Positions 63,690-64,000 of a stretch of DNA of 64,000 bases are shown here, one piece after another. This DNA comes from Arion vulgaris. Taxonomy: Eukaryota; Mollusca; Gastropoda; Stylommatophora; Arionidae. The notes under the pieces are model-generated. The model worked only from the letters and a program-made list of their open reading frames with translations. It did not search any database and was not told where the DNA came from. A program made the position numbers and the translations under genes. The stretch is taken from NCBI GenBank assembly GCA_020796225.1, contig CM036755.1, positions 43,938,306 to 44,002,305 of the forward strand, read 5' to 3'. Position 1 is the first letter of the stretch, and each line of letters starts with the position of its first letter.

Positions 63690-63805
63690 CACCTTCTGCC
63701 GAGAATATTGCACAAATCCCGAGCTCCGTATTTCCACAAAGCACGAACCAACGACTTTCAGAACACAAGGCAAACAACTCGACCACTTAGTCATAGAAAC
63801 GCCTG
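63690..63805 (-). mobile_element. SINE-A copy 6, fragment next to the 11-bp array
   Basis: GAGAATATTGCACAAATCCC, GAGCTCCGTA, AACCAACGACTTTCAGAACA and CAAGGCAAACAACTCGACCA, then CTTAGTCA match minus-oriented SINE-A body, tRNA region and box A, with an internal deletion. The array's CTCCGTATTGC resembles the GAGCTCCGTATTTCC of this copy, so it may be a further example of seeding. Confidence 0.7.
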
Positions 63806-64000
63806 ACTGTGTTTTTATACAAGACTTGCAGTTAAGCCGTACTTCGTACGGGGAATTTAATTTAAATTTATTTGTAAAGTGCCTTAAAGAAACATACCAC
63901 GTTGCTTCAAAATCGGCTTCTTCCCCATTTAAAGAAATATGTTTTCTCTCCATGCATCGGCCAGTAAAACCTGATACAATAGAATTTCCGTTCCCATGAC
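63806..64000. other. No recognisable feature at the window edge
   Basis: A minus-strand frame starting at about 63953 gives MERKHISLNGEEADFEATWY without recognised family. Too short to judge. Confidence 0.4.

Overview
Eukaryotic, almost certainly metazoan, intergenic DNA. I find no host gene, rRNA, genuine tRNA gene, CRISPR array or bacterial-style operon. The window is a mosaic of decayed transposable elements and tandem repeats. The element set (several tRNA-derived SINE families, 5'-truncated LINE tails of the 'endonuclease-reverse transcriptase' type, LINE tails with an RNase H domain, a TTAA-flanked DNA transposon, a short hAT-like element, a BED/hAT transposase relic) together with AT richness suggests an invertebrate, most likely a mollusc such as a gastropod. 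That assignment is an inference from the style of the elements; species needs a database search.

Family names below are local labels. SINE-A: 2.1, 13.8-14.5, 36.0-36.6, 41.3-43.5, 48.7-49.2 and 63.7 kb. SINE-B, with a (GAA)n tail: 8.2, 12.0, 24.8, 30.5, 35.5, 37.4, 45.3 and 61.7 kb. SINE-C: 12.5-13.5, 20.2 and 61.9 kb. SINE-D: 35.7 and 43.6 kb. SINE-E: 0.1 and 33.8 kb. SINE-F: 3.7, 7.1 and 22.3 kb. SINE-G: 45.4 kb. LINE relics: 0.5, 1.6, 4.4, 4.9, 8.4-10.4, 10.9, 11.7, 19.1, 20.6, 24.1, 34.9, 43.9, 47.8, 48.3, 50.6, 52.1-53.7, 54.9 and 57.8 kb. A complete DNA transposon with terminal inverted repeats and TTAA duplications occupies 27,214-29,999. A 306-bp hAT-like MITE lies at 21,420-21,725.

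The most striking property is that many tandem arrays are not independent satellites. They are internal segments of SINEs, LINEs or other dispersed elements amplified in place. A single SINE-A copy at 41.3-43.5 kb is inflated by two arrays, one from its box A region and one of 24 x 62 bp from its body. A 31-bp array of about 51 units (8.49-10.07 kb) is a piece of LINE coding sequence. A 2.87-kb TTATATTATG array (38.1-40.96 kb) sits exactly where two other copies of the same dispersed element carry a single TTATATTATG. Similar events affect SINE-C, SINE-F, three more SINE-A copies, four LINE relics and the DNA transposon. I regard this recurrent element-internal amplification as the observation most worth following up.

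The very long open reading frames (for example about 950 codons at 38-41 kb) are artefacts of repeat periods that never create stop codons.
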